6,569 nucleotides of DNA from contig DGKN01000139.1 of assembly GCA_002387005.1 (NCBI GenBank), forward strand, positions 1 through 6,569, read 5' to 3'. This document shows positions 5,335 through 6,569 of this stretch, in pieces. Position 1 is the first letter of the stretch. Each line of letters opens with the position of its first letter. The DNA is from Propionibacteriaceae bacterium UBA4569. Lineage in GTDB: Bacteria > Actinomycetota > Actinomycetes > Propionibacteriales > Propionibacteriaceae. The notes beneath the pieces are model-generated. The model was not told the DNA's origin, did no database searches, and saw only the letters and a program-made list of their open reading frames with translations. A program made the translations under genes and the position numbers.

Positions 5335-6025
5335 GGTTGCCCTCCAACAGTTCGACAACAGCTCGTCCGACCGCCTTCGCACTGACCGGGTTCTGGCCGG
5401 TCACCAGACGTCCGTCCACCACGACGTGCGGGGTCATCGGCAGCGGCGCCTTCTCGTAGGTGGCTCCAGCATCGCGCAACCGGTCCTCCAGGCTGAAGGG
5501 GACGGCGTCCACCCGCTGCGCCAACTTCTCTTCCAGCATCGAGAAACCCGTCACCTTCTTGCCGGCCAGCAGGGGCTTCCCGTCCACCTTCGCGTTGAGC
5601 AACCCGGCGGGCCCATGGCAGACCGCCGACACCACGCGCTGCGCCTGGGCCACCTCCCCCACCAGCTCGGCCAGGCGCTCGTCCACGGCGAAGTCGAACA
5701 TCGTTCCGTGACCGCCGGTCAGGTAGATCGCGTCGTAGTCGTCGGCGACCACGTCGTCGAGGTTGCGCGTGTCGCGCAAGTGGTCCATGAAGGAGCGGTC
5801 CTGGTAGTGCTTGCGGGTGCTGCCGGCCAGGGTGATCGGCGTCAGGCTCTCGGGGTCCAGCGGCACGTCCCCGCCCATCGGGGTGGCGAGGTCGATCTCG
5901 TAGCCGGCCTCGGTGAGCACGTCCCAGAAGTGCGTCAGCTCCGACAGCCACAGCCCGGTGCGGTAGCCCACCTTCTTGTACTCGCCCACACTGGTCGCCA
6001 CCGCCAGAACCCGCCTGCCTTGCAT
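5321..6025 (-). CDS. DJ-1/PfpI-family protein, Hsp31-like
   Basis: A 234-residue protein of the class I glutamine amidotransferase-like superfamily. The layout fits the Hsp31 branch (glyoxalase III / chaperone type): LWLSELTHFWDVLTEAGYEIDLATPMGG (residues 25-52) with Glu29; YLTGGHGTMFDF (101-112); and the nucleophile elbow SAVCHGPAGLL (133-143) with Cys136 and His137. Cys138, His139 and Glu30 of yeast Hsp31 fall at nearly the same positions; Glu165 or Glu166 (FSMLEEK) could be the third member of the triad. Family members convert methylglyoxal to lactate or act as stress chaperones or deglycases; which applies is not readable. ATG 6025 is chosen for AGAGGG (6039-6034) 8 nt upstream; the frame stays open to 6091 but those codons overlap the promoter-like palindrome. 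The YidD-like gene follows in an overlapping pair. Confidence 0.9.
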   Translation of the reverse strand: MQGRRVLAVATSVGEYKKVGYRTGLWLSELTHFWDVLTEAGYEIDLATPMGGDVPLDPESLTPITLAGSTRKHYQDRSFMDHLRDTRNLDDVVADDYDAIYLTGGHGTMFDFAVDERLAELVGEVAQAQRVVSAVCHGPAGLLNAKVDGKPLLAGKKVTGFSMLEEKLAQRVDAVPFSLEDRLRDAGATYEKAPLPMTPHVVVDGRLVTGQNPVSAKAVGRAVVELLEGNHDGK

Positions 6026-6084
6026 GCACTCAACCCTCTCGTCGTCAACGCTGCATGAAGCATCAAAGCCCCTTGTCGGGTGAA

Positions 6085-6108
6085 TTGACACACCCGTTCG
6101 GGTGTCAA
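6085..6108 (-). promoter_or_regulatory. Palindromic operator with a TTGACA -35 box upstream of the DJ-1 gene
   Basis: ACACCCG-TT-CGGGTGT (6090-6105) is a perfect inverted repeat of 7-bp arms with a 2-bp centre. It is flanked by TTGAC on the left and CAA on the right, so the minus strand carries a perfect TTGACA (6108-6103) pointing at the DJ-1 gene. The palindrome sits in the spacer where a dimeric repressor or MerR-type activator would act. No good -10 hexamer is seen (ATTCAC at 17-nt spacing). The regulator is unknown. Confidence 0.55.
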
Positions 6109-6109
6109 G

Positions 6110-6126
6110 GGGCGCCCAACGCGCCC
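6110..6126 (-). terminator. Short GC hairpin after the right-edge gene
   Basis: GGGCGC (6110-6115) and GCGCCC (6121-6126) form a 6-bp stem with a 5-nt loop, starting 1 bp beyond the stop codon of the partial gene at the right edge. It has no U-tract and directly precedes the TTGACA box of the DJ-1 gene. It could separate the two transcripts. Confidence 0.4.
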
Positions 6127-6127
6127 G

Positions 6128-6569
6128 TCACCACAGCAGCCAGGCGATGGCCTCGTCCTCACCACGTTCGGCCAGCAGTCTCTTCCGGTACAGGTCGCGC
6201 ACCTGCGCCAAGGGCATCGGCCAGCGACCGCCGACGTCCAGCCCTTCGGCCGCCAACCCCAGCACGGCATGCACCATCGCCCGCGTCCGGGCGTCCGCCG
6301 TCACCCCGGGCAGGCCCGCTCCGAGCAGGCCAGCCACCCGACGCAGCTCGACCGGATCGGGGGTCTGGGCGCGGATCAGCGTCTCCTCCAGGCGGTGGAT
6401 CGCCGCCTCCACCTCGCCCAGTACGGCCGGCACACCGGGCGGGATGGCCACCGGCTCCCCCGCCATCTGCAACGCCAGCGCCGCCTGCACCCGTGCCATT
6501 CCAGCACCCGGCCCCTCGACCAGTCGGGACAGCAGGTCCGGCAGTTCGGACGCTCGCCTTGGTTCGTGC
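6128..6569 (-). CDS. C-terminal part of an unrecognised protein, runs off the right edge
   Basis: The reading frame is open from the window edge to TGA 6128, giving at least 147 residues, with the N-terminus outside the window. An internal ATG at 6499 is a possible but unnecessary start; the codons before it (through SELPDLLSRLVEGPG) read as ordinary helical protein. The visible part is rich in Ala, Leu, Arg and Pro, with predicted helices (VEAAIHRLEETLIRA, TRAMVHAVLGLAAEG, VRDLYRKRLLAERGEDEAIAWLLW), no membrane segment and no motif I recognise. Strong GC3 codon bias supports it being real. No function is proposed. Confidence 0.65.
   Translation of the reverse strand, partial: HEPRRASELPDLLSRLVEGPGAGMARVQAALALQMAGEPVAIPPGVPAVLGEVEAAIHRLEETLIRAQTPDPVELRRVAGLLGAGLPGVTADARTRAMVHAVLGLAAEGLDVGGRWPMPLAQVRDLYRKRLLAERGEDEAIAWLLW

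Noticed and set aside
5333..6058. Plus-strand ORF of 241 codons and minus-strand ORF 5331-6029
   Set aside because: Both are shadows of the DJ-1 gene, whose frame carries the catalytic Cys-His motif.
1..6569. CRISPR array or insertion sequence
   Set aside because: No regularly spaced repeats and no transposase or terminal inverted repeats were seen.

Overview
The window is high-GC DNA of actinobacterial character. Gene starts, the lack of U-tracts on most hairpins, a probable leaderless transcript and the protein families all fit a Propionibacteriales-like or related actinomycete; the exact genus cannot be read from the sequence. It has two parts that meet at a tRNA gene.

Left part (about 1-4905), probably a mobile island or its remnant. 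A rightward pair encodes a MerR regulator with a GyrI/BmrR-like effector domain (246-1010) and a GNAT acetyltransferase (1033-1569). It converges on a leftward gene for a short threonyl-tRNA synthetase (1737-2978), with a 12-bp perfect hairpin between them. This ThrRS has the class II catalytic core and anticodon-binding domain but lacks the usual N-terminal TGS and editing domains. Upstream of it on the same strand is what looks like a complete ribosome-mediated transcription attenuator: a promoter, an apparently leaderless 19-codon leader peptide (3079-3138) with three consecutive Thr codons, an anti-antiterminator hairpin, a possible antiterminator, and a GC-rich terminator with a U-rich tail. 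The layout predicts that the spare ThrRS is expressed when Thr-tRNA(Thr) runs short, for example when the main ThrRS is inhibited. Two positions that line the borrelidin pocket in E. coli ThrRS are changed here (Leu489 to Gln, Leu493 to Phe by hand alignment), so a self-resistance or spare-enzyme role is plausible but unproven. Further right on the minus strand lie a tyrosine recombinase (3523-4755) and a small excisionase-like HTH protein (3298-3522), abutting with no gap. The recombinase starts 150 bp from the 3' end of tRNA-Pro. That space holds a tandem 10-bp repeat (candidate arm-type integrase sites) and a 40-bp palindrome.

Right part (4906-6569), probably chromosomal backbone, all minus strand: tRNA-Pro(UGG) with encoded CCA (4906-4981), a divergent YidD-like small Cys-rich protein (5059-5334) overlapping by 14 bp a DJ-1/PfpI (Hsp31-type) protein (5321-6025), a palindromic operator-like element overlapping a TTGACA box (6085-6108), and the C-terminal part of an unrecognised protein that runs off the right edge (6128-6569).

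The item most worth following is the threonine attenuator driving an editing-less ThrRS next to an integration module.
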